Assembly: GCA_001692895.1 (NCBI GenBank)
Contig: KV748191.1
Coordinates: 2,480,001-2,544,000, forward strand
DNA: 64,000 bases
Direction: 5' to 3'
DNA from: Cenococcum geophilum 1.58
Lineage: Eukaryota; Ascomycota; Dothideomycetes; Gloniales; Gloniaceae
Shown here: piece after piece, positions 1 to 10,849 of the stretch
Layout of the letters: each line of letters starts with the position of its first letter
How positions within the stretch are numbered: the first letter of the stretch is position 1
Notes under the pieces: model-generated
Seen by the model: only the letters and a program-made list of their open reading frames with translations
What the model was told of the DNA's origin: nothing
Databases searched by the model: none
Translations under genes and position numbers: made by a program

Positions 1-2143
1 TGGAATGAACATATCGAGATATGTCGTCGTGATTGGCATCTTCGACGACAATCTCTGGACAGCGTTCTACTGTAATGGTAGGATAATGACGACTAGAGAG
101 GCAAACTCTCAAATTTCGGCCCGCTTCGTAGGCTGTATCAGTGAGTTCTCTGAAGTAGAACACAAGATCTCTAGCCTTGGCTTCATCGCACTCGTCTAAC
201 GCATCGATGAACATCCAGACCGGCTTCATACCCTTAGTGGCCAAAGCCTCCTTCAACAACGTCTCGAGCTCTTCTTCGGTCCATTCCCATTTGGTTCGAT
301 GTGAGTCACACTTGGCTTTGTATATGCCACAAAACCACTCCAAGAGTAACTCGTCTTGCTCTAGGATCTGATGGAGAAATGATCGGAAGAGTCCTAGAGG
401 CGTCCTCTCTAATTCAGCACCACGAGCATTGAAAAAAAAGCCAGTTAGTATGAAATCACGCACACGTCGTTGTCCTATGCGATGTAAAGCCGCCTTCACT
501 AGAGTGGACTTGCCTGCTCCCGGCTTACCTTTCAACCAAAGCATGCCGTGAGAGACTTCGGAGTTACGACCTAAACTCCATTCTTGAAATTGTGCGTTCT
601 CGAATAGCCATTCACAAGTATTTGAGAGAGCGGCACGAATCCTGGCTTCGCGCATGCCTAGCTCGACATAAGTAAGGCTCCGAAGGCAGTCTGATTCAGT
701 TAGACCTATTTAGAGGAATTTAGGCTTGAGCTAGCTAAGTTACCTTTTTGCTCTGCCGTCAAGCTCGCAGCAGCTTCTGAGGTTAGCTGGAATCTCGATG
801 GAAAAGAGATAGGATTGCTGCGTACAGCCATTGTGTTGCAAAGGCGCTCTCTTCTTTGCGAGATTTTGGACTAGCCTTCTCAGTTCGCCTGATACTTTTC
901 GGTAGCCTGGATCATCAGCGCCCGTGAATCGCGCCATGTCCATGTGATTAGCCGGAATTGTTTCAGCGTGTTCTCGCGGATCGTCGAGAGATGAGGATGT
1001 GTCTGGTACGACCTAAAACAGGGGCACATTTAAATGTTAGAGCAGGCCACGAGTGGACATGTCAAGAACATTGCAGAAAGGGATCTCAGCTTGCACTCCG
1101 GATTATACTTACTTTTTCATTCAAGAGCCCGACATTCAATGCAGTGACACCAAGGGCTTCCTGAAAAGTCTTGACGTGGAAATTGTACCTGCTCCATTGA
1201 GCAATGAAGGATTCCCGGCAAAGTTCTAGCTCTGGGCTATCTGATCCAAGAGCGCGGAGGATAGTTGCGTTTGAGTCCAGTCGAAGCACTACGCTGCCAA
1301 TTCTGCGCATCATATCGCCAAGAGCGGCAAACTCAGCGCTGCCGCGATGGGGAGTTCCAAGAAATAGCACGGCCAACGTGGACTCAACAATATCCCGTAT
1401 CAATTCCTCTGATGACATTTGCGATCGGCGCAGGACCTATAGGATTAGCACCAATTCCACCACTGTAACGAGAGAGAATTCCAACATGTTACCTCCTTGA
1501 CAATGATGCCTCCGAGCGAATGGCAGACGAAAATAATCGGGCGGCTCTCAGCCCGTTCTCTGTCTAAAGCATAAAGCAGATCCTTCGCGTGCGCGAAAAT
1601 GTTACTCTTGGTGGTGGGTCTCGAGAAGCCCTGCGTAACTATGGTGTCATAACCCCATGTCATTATTCTAGCTTCCGGACAGTCTTTAGGAAGCAGGTCC
1701 TTCGGCCAGAACACTTGATCCGGCTCTTCAAGCAGAGCAGTTGTGCTGACCGACTCCTTCGCGCTCGGCGGATCCCAAGACCTGCGCTTGAATATGGATT
1801 TCATGAGGCTCTTCTTATGAACATGACGGGGCGAAGGGCTCGAACGGAATGCGAACGAATCAGAGCTGGGGACTCGAAGGTGCGTCGATGAACCACGCTC
1901 GGAAGAGGTTCTCGAAGCCTTGCAAGACCATGTCGCGCGTGGATGGCCTTGGAGACCATGGACGAAGAGGATGCTGGGAGACAGTTAGACTACTCCCTAA
2001 CCTATCGGCTCCATATTCACGTACTCAACTATAGTTTCTCCCCCGACGGGCTGGTAAAGAACTGTGAGACCAGTAGCTGGTACAGCGTTGGTTTCCGGCG
2101 AGTGCGGGGCTACCTCGCTCGGCGATGACAACGAAGGGTTCAT
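1..2143 (-). CDS. NLR-type protein: alpha/beta hydrolase + NACHT ATPase (3' end outside window)
   Basis: Fungal STAND/NLR-like protein, probably a signal-responsive ATPase of self/non-self recognition (role inferred from the family). Exons read: 2143-2030, 1973-1493, 1436-1113, 1012 to about 744, and 705 past the left edge; the first three introns are 56, 56 and 100 nt. Exon 1 starts with MNPSLSSP and carries GLTVLYQP. Exon 2 has the hydrolase core: FVHGLQGHPRATW, then nucleophile elbow CHSLGGIIVKE. Exon 3 has FLGTPHRGS. Exon 5 has Walker A GKPGAGKSTLV (near 500-520), Walker B WMFIDALDECDE (near 185-220) and the sensor-like SSRHYP (near 80). The frame of exon 4 changes between ELRRLV and LTAEQKGLTESDCLRSL, so another intron is needed there whose ends I could not fix. 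The intron at 743-706 would be only 38 nt. No disabling stop was seen although the RIPed block begins about 300 bp upstream. The C-terminal repeat domain, if any, lies off the window. Confidence 0.85.
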
Positions 2144-2889
2144 GATTCATTCTAGTGGTCGCTGGAGGAAATAATTCCGATTTGGGTTCATGAACTATGT
2201 GCGCCAGTATGTAAAGATTGCGTTGAAAATCTTTCCCATAAAACAAGGAGTCCATGAAGGGTCCATGAAGAGCGGACTCGGGATTGCTTCTCAGCCTTGT
2301 TGGAAAAGCATGTTTGGATCGGCTGGCCCCTGCTCGAGGCCAGCGGACCTCCATTCCCGCCTTCAAACGGTGGCCAATCAGAGGAAGCAATGAGCACTGG
2401 AGACTTCGGGCCCTTTACCGAGAATACATTTTTGGTATCCTCTGTAGTTTATCCTCTCTATATATTGATATACCATGACCCTACGGGAAATCTCGTATAG
2501 TTATGTACTAAGGGGTATCTAGGGGTTATCCTAAGGGCAACCCGAGGTAACCGCAATAATATCCCTTATAGTACCGCTTTATTAAGTATTACTATATAAC
2601 CTAAAAGGAAGGTCTTATAGTAAAAATTATTTAATTTAGGTAGTATATCTTTGGTATTTATCTATATAATCTATATAAGGGCTTTAAATCTTTATAGACT
2701 TAAAATAAAGGTTTAATAGAGGTTTTAAGCTTTAAATAAGCTAATAGTAATTAGTTTAATATTATAAGTACCCTAAAAAAGCTTTATAATATATATTAGA
2801 TAGTTTAAGGCCTTTATAATAAATATACATTTAATTAAAGACTCAGTTACTTTTATAGAAAGTAAGTTAATAACTTTAGTAACTTACTA
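2144..2889. other. 5' flank of NLR gene passing into RIPed DNA
   Basis: Composition is ordinary to about 2,450, then turns abruptly AT-rich with dense TA and few CA/TG. From 2,500 to 2,889 I see no recognisable coding sequence. It may be a fragment of an older repeat or decayed intergenic DNA. Confidence 0.6.
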
Positions 2890-3065
2890 TCCCTTGCACC
2901 GTCGTTCTGTGCCTCAAATTGGTGGCCCAAGCGCGGCCAATTAGATAGTGTTATTTGCGGGCGGTTAGGATTCTGCCAGGAACATCAAATACTACGTATT
3001 GTTATGTGACTCTTTGATGTTGCTCGCATGGGCTACAATCTTAAGGCACCTGACGGTGCAAGGGA
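2890..3065. mobile_element. MITE-like element with 14-bp terminal inverted repeats, little RIP
   Basis: Terminal inverted repeats TCCCTTGCACCGTC (2890-2903) and its complement (3052-3065) are perfect and flanked by TA on both sides (2888-2889, 3066-3067). The interior is GC-richer than its surroundings and keeps many CA/TG dinucleotides, so it escaped RIP or arrived later. An internal inverted pair AACATCAAA (2981-2989) / TTTGATGTT (3013-3021) could fold back. It is too short to code for a transposase, so it would be non-autonomous. The terminal TCCCTTGCA and the AACATCAA motif also occur at the right end of the piggyBac-like element near 49,371. Confidence 0.75.
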
Positions 3066-3067
3066 TA

Positions 3068-3227
3068 GATAGCTTCTAAAGTAGTAGTAACCAATTTAGT
3101 AAAGTAACTAAGTTTTAGGAGTCCGAGCTTATACTTTATTTATTATCTTATTCTTAGTCTTTTTTTTTTATTAAAAAAAGGGCAGCCTATAAGCTTATCT
3201 AGTTTAAAGTATCTCTTAGGGGAACTG
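3068..3227. other. RIPed flank left of element A
   Basis: AT-rich sequence between the MITE and the left LTR of element A, with a T/A homopolymer run near 3,160-3,180 and no recognisable coding content. Element A appears to sit in the piggyBac-like element, so this may be that element's 3' part, but its left terminus was not found. Confidence 0.4.
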
Positions 3228-3587
3228 TGTTATGGGACACCCCCGTGACACCTTGCACACGTCTACCTGTTTCCACCGACTCAGCAATTAGAGACCAACC
3301 GCGAAATGGCAATCTGATGGCAATCTAACGGCAATCTACGGCATTCTGCTATATTCTGCCAAGTTCTACTAAATTCTGCTAAGTTCTGCTAGGACTATAA
3401 CCTAAACCCTATTCTGCCCTATATATGTATTAACTAAGCAACCAAGTTAACAATATATGCCCTTTTTTCCTGTTTTCCTACCTTCTTTTCTTATATAACG
3501 TTTTAATTTTATTATATAGTTCATGTACATAGCTTAATAATATCTACTTTGCTATATATTATCGTCGCTTATACTTACACCGTAACA
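3228..3587 (+). repeat. Element A left LTR (360 bp)
   Basis: Begins TGTTATGGGACACCCCCGTG and ends CACCGTAACA. It pairs with 38,874-39,233 at equal length. Differences that I read are transitions, and this copy keeps more CA/TG than the right one. Confidence 0.92.
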
Positions 3588-3765
3588 CTACTATAAGGCA
3601 GTATTGCTAGGGTGTATAGTAGGGAGCAGGCAAGCCGAGCATGAGTCACATAGGGAGTCGATGGAAGAGGACGATATGGTAATGAGGGTAGGCAATAGCC
3701 TAAGTACAGAGACGAACCGATGGGGGAGGAAGGAGGCTGCAAGCCCGAGGTGCTTATAAGGAGGT

Positions 3766-3795
3766 GCCAAGGGCTAGCCGAAGGCTAGCCTTGGC
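3766..3795 (+). other. Strong hairpin in element A leader
   Basis: Arms GCCAAGGGCTAGCC and GGCTAGCCTTGGC pair around a GAA loop with one bulged G. It sits in a GC-richer island (about 3,610-3,840) between LTR and Gag that is less RIPed than the rest of A. The leader position suggests a dimerisation or packaging structure (inference). Confidence 0.5.
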
Positions 3796-3889
3796 GACCC
3801 CTAAGAGCCCCTAGGCGATGCAGCCGAGTAAGGGACCAAAAGTACCCTTATAACTACATTACGTTAAACCTATACTACCTCACCCCGCC

Positions 3890-6012
3890 TAATATGCAGA
3901 ATAACTTAGAAGCCCCTATATTTATAACTAACTTATATAATATATTTACTAAATAAATAAAGGGCCTATAATAGGCCTTTATAGATACCCTCGCTTAATA
4001 AAAGGCTTAATACTAAGAAATAATCGGATCCCTAAAAAAAGAAATTAAAGAGATCCACCGTAACCCACTATCTACTATACTGTCGCCCCTACCCGTTCCT
4101 ACTAGTGTTAATCTATAAGTACTAGATAGAGAAGACGTGTCTAAAACTAGCTCCTTAACCCTAAATTTGCTAATTAGTGCCCCTATAAAGAAGCTTACTA
4201 AACGTCTCCCTAATCCTCTCACCTATTTAGGTAAAAGGAGTAAACTACGCTCCTTTTTTAACCAACTTAAGAACAAGCTAAATGGTAATATTAACTGCTA
4301 CCCTACCCCTAATAGTTAACTACGTTATACTATAAGCCGTCTAATAGGAGACGCCGCGGAAACTATATACCCGTTTTAGCTAAGCACTATAAAAGAACTA
4401 GTTACTATATTAAAAGTATCTTATAGCGACCCTAACCAAATTATAATAGTATAAAGGAAACTAAATAAGATAATATATGGCTCTAAGAGCTTCCTATTAT
4501 ACTTTACTAAGTTCTACCGCTATGCTAAAGAGACTAAATAGAATAAACTCGCCTTAATTAATTGCCTAGTGGAATCCTTAAACTCTGAACTAAAGGCTTC
4601 CCTTATAGGAGTTAAACTGCTAGATACCCTTACTGCCTACGCTAATATTATTAACGGCCTATATAATAATATACTACGCCTTACCCTAAAATATATACCT
4701 TAATACTTTACCCCCTAGCTGTCTAAAACCCGTAAGGACTTAGACGCTATAGATATTAACGCTAGAACCCTCTCTTACGCCCTAAAAGGATCTATTAAAT
4801 GTGAACGACGTATTAAATACGGCCTTTATTTTAAGTGTGGAAGCAATACTTATATCTTAAGTTACTGCTCTATCCCCCTGCCTAAAATAAATATTTAAAT
4901 AACTAGTATAGGCGGTATACTACTATCTTAATTATATAAAAGGATAACTAGTATAAGTAACCAATCGCCTTAACTAAGCTCCGTTTAATAACCCTAATTA
5001 TTATCCGGCTCTAATATGTTATATAGTAAGCACTACTTATAAGGACAAGACTATAATTAATATACTATAAGAACTCCGTCCTAATTGCCTCTAAAAGAAA
5101 AGTCTTAGAGCTAAGTTACTCTCCGGGACGGCTTTGCCTTAAGATCTTATTAAATGCTTTAAATGTTATAAACTCTAACTCTTAGGATTATAGCATAACT
5201 GTTAACTGCCGCCTATAGCAGAACAATTAACGGGTTAGTGCTTAAGTTTTAATTAATATAGGAGCTAGCGGCATAGGATTTATTAATAAGATCTTTGTGT
5301 AAGATAATAGTTTTACTCTAACCCCCTTAACTAGCATATTAACGTATTTAGATTTAATGGTAAACGCACTATCTTAGGCTATATTACCTACGTAGTATTT
5401 CTAAGACTCTAATACCTAAACCATAAAGAACTAATTAGGCTTTTTGTTACTACCCTAGGTTACTTAGTAATCCTTAAATAACCCTAGATAAAGCTATATA
5501 AGGTAACTATTAATTAAAACAACCTTAAGCTTCTATTTACCGCCTCTTATTATAAATAGAAGTGCCTTATAACTTACTACTTGGACCTAAAACTAAAATC
5601 TAAAAATTCTACTAAGATCCACTAGCCTAAAAATTCTACTAAACTCTATAAATAGACCCTAAGTACTATACTACCCCGCGCTAAGTAAAAGCTTAAGCTT
5701 ACTATATAAAAGTACTAGAAGGACTAGTACTCTACTATAAAAAGTATACTTAAAGAACCCGAACCTAAACCTAATACTAACTCTATACCTAATACTGAAC
5801 CTAAAGCTAAATAGGAAGCTATATAAGAAACTATAAACGATCTAAGCAAGCTTAGTACCTTAGATATCCGCATAATTGGAGCTACCTCGCTAGCGCAACT
5901 TGCTAAGAAACCTAAGTATACAATCTTTACTATTACAATAGCCGATATTAAGAAGGCCTTAGCACTAAAGAAGTACACTAACCCTGCTATAAAGGTACTA
6001 GTAGAGTATTAC
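3890..6012 (+). pseudogene. Element A Gag and protease remnant
   Basis: A degraded Gag-like frame is followed by a zinc knuckle near 4,822-4,867 in which the first Cys and the His have become other residues: YFKCGSNTYILSYC where CFKCGSNTHILSYC is expected. A retroviral-type aspartic protease motif follows near 5,250-5,300, read as LINIGASGIGFINK, so the catalytic Asp is now Asn. Many in-frame TAG/TAA occur. The frame runs to the insertion point of element B. Confidence 0.75.
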
Positions 6013-6437
6013 TATTACGGACGCTTTAAGTACAATATTACGACTACTTGGAGAAGAGTTGGAAGAAGCTAGTTGGTTAATTTAGGCACGGTCTAGGATG
6101 GAGCCGATAGAGCTATGTGATGAGGAATGGCAACTAAGGTCACGTGACGTGATCTGTATAATCTATATAATCTATAGGATCTATAATAAAGTAAATAGAG
6201 TATACGTATATTATATATAAGAAGGATTTTATAGGAGTACGGTTGTGTATTTAAGGACCCTTAGTCCCTATCTAAATAGTTCCTTCCTTATAGTAATTCT
6301 TAGAATATAATTAGAGTTAATCTATTAGGCAACTACTCTACCAGTTATTATTATGTTGTTAACTTTATACTTATATTTCCTATATACCTAGCCTAATAAT
6401 AAGCCTACCGTAGTTCTTACTATAAGGTTCCGTTATA
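6013..6437 (+). repeat. Element B left LTR (425 bp)
   Basis: Begins TATTACGGACG (TGTTACGGACG before RIP) and ends TTCCGTTATA (TTCCGTTACA before RIP). It matches 27,483-27,907 and, inverted, both LTRs of element C. Confidence 0.92.
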
Positions 6438-6481
6438 TAATCACTACCTAGTTATAGTATTAATATAAAAAGTCGAATAAT

Positions 6482-8784
6482 ATGCCACTAAAAGCAGCTA
6501 CTATAACGCCATTAACGGTAGTAACTACTTTAAGGTTAGGTGATACCAGTATGGCAGATACTAACTTATAGCAACCTATAACGGTCGGATAGTTATAAGA
6601 GGTAATTAACTAGTTAATAGCTAATAATGCAGTGTTGGAAGAAAGGGTTAATGGGATTAGAGTAGTAAAGGTTAAGTTACTATTAATTAAGAGATTCTTA
6701 GGAGAAAGGTTAAAACTTAAAGGATTTCTTATACAAATGCACTTTAAGGTTTTATAGGAAGGGGTAAAGCTACTAATACCTATAGATTGAATAGCCTATA
6801 CGGGACTATTTTTGTTAGGAAGAGCACTAGAGTAGTTTAAACCTTATTTTATAGAGATATAAATGAATAGAATAATAACTACTAACTAAGATGTGCGATT
6901 TATATTCTTAAGCTAGGAAGGATTCGCAGAGCGACTTATATAAATGTTTAGAGACCTAAAATTAATAACTATAGCGAAAAGAAAACTCTAAGATATTACG
7001 TAATAAACNTTAGTAATTAAGTATANNANNTAGTTNTANACGCTAGNNANNNAAGTNNANTNGAATAATANGGCNNTNATNGTATAGTATAANTAGGGAC
7101 TTAAGGCTAAAGTCTAGGATATAATTATTCTAATAAAAGATGCGGATACCCTAAGGGAACTAATAGATTAGGCGATTAAGATTAATAATTAGATCTACTA
7201 AAGGGAACAGACTAAGAGAGGTTAGGATAGAGTTCTATAGTTATATAAGGCGTAAAGTACGTAATAATAAAAGCTAAGTTAGAAAATATGGTATAGCGTA
7301 GAGCTAATAGACCTAAGTGGTACTAAAAAAGCCTATAAGAGATAGAGTAAGAAACTATAGAAACCTAAAGGTTAAGGATCTAGTAATTATAGGACTAAGG
7401 AGTAGAGGCTAAACTAGGGATCTTAGTAGCAGAAGACGTTTAGGTGGACTCTATAGTAAAGTTAATAGTTTAAAGACGGAGCTTATATAAATTATAGGAA
7501 ATAAGGTCACTTTATAAGGGATTATAAAGATAGTTAGAACTACTATATAATAAAGGGAACTAAACTAATAGTAGATAATATATATATATAAAGGGATAAT
7601 AGTATACTACGAGGAACAAAAGAGTATTTAATTAGAAGTTTTGCATTTTGTTATAATAACGCATGCCAAATTTATAAAGACGCTAAGTACGGCGTAAGCT
7701 ATTGGCTATAGGAGCTAAAATCTATAGAATGTAGAGGAACTAATAAACCAGTTCGTAGACTAAATATTAAAGACGATAAGTTTAATATAGGCGAAATATT
7801 TTATAATAATAAGGTAATAAAGGCAGCTTACTAGAAGTATGTAGACCTTAGAGATGTTATAATAAAAGTAGAGGATAATTCCACTATAAAATAGGGAATA
7901 TTAGTAGGGATTAAGACCCTACTAAATACAATATCTATCGCTTTGCGAGACGCAAGAGAAGTAAAATAGTGAACCACTTTAGCACTTAATAAAGGTAAGA
8001 AGTTAAAGGCTTAAGATTCTTAAGATAAGATAAGAGACGACTAAGATTCTTAAGATAAGATGAGGTATACCTAAGGACCTATAACGGACGAAAACTAATA
8101 AAGTAGGGCAGTAGCTTAGTTTAGAGATATACGAATGAGCTTAGGATAGAGATTCCTATAGGTATAAGACTCTTAAGATAAGATAAGTGAGATTTAAGAC
8201 TCTTAAGATAAGATAAGAACACTAAGTAAGCCTAGTTAGACTAAGGTGGGAGTAAAGCTTAAGTTAGAAGTAAGCTTAGGATTAAAAAATCTAAGGGATT
8301 AGGAATTTAGGGAATAAATAAGGACACCTATAAGGAAGAAGTAAGGAGCCTTCTTATAGATTAGAGAATTTGTAATATAAATAGTAATTAGACTAGGAGA
8401 CAGATATATAGACCTAGAGGACTTACTAGGGGAATATAGTGTTTAGCCTAAAGATCGAAAAGCTAATACTAAGATTAAGAAGTAAGATAACTTTAAGGAT
8501 TTACTTATAAGACGCGAAAGGAAAGAAACTATAAAAGAATTTAGAGTAAGAATTACCGTATAGTAAGAAAAGAAACTAGATAAGAGATTTAGTATATTAG
8601 GACGTATAAGGGATAGAGTACTAGTATAAAGGATTACTAATAGGCCGAGAATAGGTATACTAAAAGCTAAGTGGCTTATTAAACTAGAAAATAAAGAGGA
8701 TCTAGGGATTCTAACTAAATTTAAGGAACGATATACTAAAGACTGTTATAACGTAGTAATAAGAAGATACTTCCTTACGGATAA
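6482..8784 (+). pseudogene. Element B Gag and linker region, interrupted by D
   Basis: Starts at an ATG shared with element C (MPLKAATIT). It continues through a Gag-like frame to a CCHC zinc knuckle near 7,465-7,510, in which two Cys codons are RIPed to Tyr. A long linker precedes the protease, with four copies of a unit read as DSQDKIR around 8,015, 8,043, 8,167 and 8,193; on DNA each holds the palindrome TCTTAAGA. TAG/TAA stops are frequent. The frame resumes after element D at 16,580. Confidence 0.7.
7009..7093. other. Cluster of ambiguous bases (N) in element B
   Basis: Scattered single Ns interleaved with called bases, not a gap of fixed length. The sister copy C is unambiguous at the matching place (about 35,640-35,700, reverse strand). 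This looks like a consensus built over diverged repeat copies. Confidence 0.8.
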
Positions 8785-9162
8785 TGTAAGAGGCCAGCTT
8801 AACCGGAATGTATAATTATCTAATCGACAGTGTTACCGGTAAGTAGAAGGTAAGTTAAAGGTAAATAGAAGATAAGTTAAAGGTAGAATAAGTTTTATAT
8901 ATTAAAGGACAAATGCTTCTAACTACTTCTATTTAGAGACTAATTGCTAGTTCTTCTCTAGAGGAGAACTAGCTCCCTATATAATCTTTCTAAGACGCTA
9001 GTAAAACCCTTTACCCCTTATCTATCTAACTATATCTTCTAGGACGTAAATAGAATATAGGTAAGACCTCCTTCTAAAATATAGATAAGACGTTCCTCTA
9101 GAATATAGATAAGACCTCCTTCTGTCTTATCTAATATATACCTTCTAGGGAATTCCGTTACA
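8785..9162 (-). repeat. Element D 3' LTR (378 bp)
   Basis: On the plus strand it begins TGTAAGAGGCCAGC and ends GAATTCCGTTACA. It pairs with 16,197-16,574 and with the LTRs of element G at 41,053 and 48,461. Confidence 0.9.
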
Positions 9163-9699
9163 ATTGCCTCCCCTTTAAGGGTCTTAGTCCTCTAAGACTT
9201 CGCCTCTATTAAGCTTTTATAGAGTTCCGGCTAAAACCACTAGGGAAATTCTTAGTAGAAAGGTACTCTATAATGCGGCTTATAGCTAGTTCTTTACTAG
9301 TATAAAACCTTACTTTGTCCTTAGTTCCTCTGCTCTTTTCCTACTATAGTTCCTTATAATACTTTTATAATGAAACTAAAATGATAATAATGAAAATTAG
9401 ATGGGATTTACCTTTTTTATTATGAGAGTTTGTTATAAGTTAATTTAGAGGTTATCCTATATAACGCGCCTATAAGCTACTATCCCTATTTACCTAAAAT
9501 AGATTCTAATAATAACGTCTTTATTTTAATTTTCTTCTAGTTTATAAGCTGTCGCCTCTTACGCGTCTTTTTATTAACAACACTATTTATCTTATCTTTT
9601 AGTAGACTGTTTCCTCTATATTTTTACTTTTAGCTTCCGTGTCTCTAGCTATTCTTTTATAGCTGCTTTATTCTCTTTTTATAATACGTCTATAAGCAA

Positions 9700-10260
9700 T
9701 AGGATCCCCACCTTATCTTCTTATAATAATGCTAACTTCTTAGAGTATTCTCTTATAATAGCTTGTGGTCCCCAGACCAGCGGTAATATTGTTAATCTCC
9801 CGGTGACGCCCTAGACAGCGTCTATTACTCCTACGGCAGTTTCCCTAAAATGCTGTTATCGCTACGTTTATGCTCTTACGCAGGATCCTTCCTACGTCTA
9901 TAAGATGCCTCGCTTTGGCGAAAACAAATCTAAGTGCTTCTATTATTGTAGTAGAAGAAAGACCTACGTCCTAGTATTTCCCATTCCATCCTATTCTAAA
10001 TTTCGCTAATTGTGCTAAATCCCTGCTGTCTATATATATAAGACTTATAGGCTCTAACGCGCTATCTAAGATTTCTATTAATATTCTAATAGTAATAGGC
10101 GGGGATAGAAGGTATCTTCCCTTACTCGCAGACTCTTTAATTCTATAAGGGTTTCCACCACTATAAAGATATAACGTTCTTAGATATATAGTATCTAGGA
10201 GCGTATATGCAAATAGCTCGTCCTTATTAATAATAATATTTATACTCTTACACGGGCTAC
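9700..10260 (-). pseudogene. Element D extra ORF downstream of Pol, function unknown
   Basis: Between the chromodomain-like end of Pol and the 3' LTR, the minus strand carries a frame of roughly 140 residues that is open except at RIP-type stops. Readable stretches are INKDELFAYTLLDTIYL, GGNPYRIKES, LSPPITIRIL and DVGRILRKSI. Element G has the matching frame at about 42,060-42,500 with the same motifs. The position is like env or other accessory ORFs, but I do not recognise the protein and see no clear membrane segment. A second member with shared residues supports real coding ancestry. Confidence 0.5.
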
Positions 10261-10849
10261 TTTAGCTAGGTGAGTTTCTCTAGTGACTTACTTAGGAACT
10301 ATGCTAACTCCTTTAGCTAATATCTCTTTAATCCCTACTTAGACGCCGATTTGGAACCTAGGGATACTAAGGATAGCGACAACGGTTAAAATAAATGTTC
10401 TCCTCGCTAGTCTCCCGCCCGTGCTAATCCTTTTAGTACCCGTTATTCTAAGAAGAATATTAGTAGAAGTGCTAATACTTCTAGGGATAAAGGAGCCGAT
10501 GATACCGTTAATAATAATATTAAGATAAAAGAGGAGGCTCCTGTTACTGCTGCTAGTGTTTAAGTTATTACCTAGCTCTTTCCTTCTTTTTATAAAATAG
10601 CTTTATATAGCGCCTCTCAGGTGCCTCTAGGATGCCCTATTATTAGGAATTAATTTTATACTTTAGGGATACCTTTATTCTAAGCTTTGGTAACAATCTA
10701 TATAAACGTAGTGCACTACTATAATCCCTATATATAATAAACGGGTAATATTCCTATAGGTGCCTTATAATTCCTTAAAATTTCTAATTCTTTATAGGCT
10801 GTCCTTTTGCTCCTCTTTATACTATTAACTCTACTATATATCTTTGGTG

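Noticed and set aside
2890-3065. Left end of the piggyBac element F rather than an independent element
   Set aside because: The segment has both of its own perfect inverted termini within 176 bp and is not RIPed, unlike F. An independent related element is more likely, though the true left end of F was not found.
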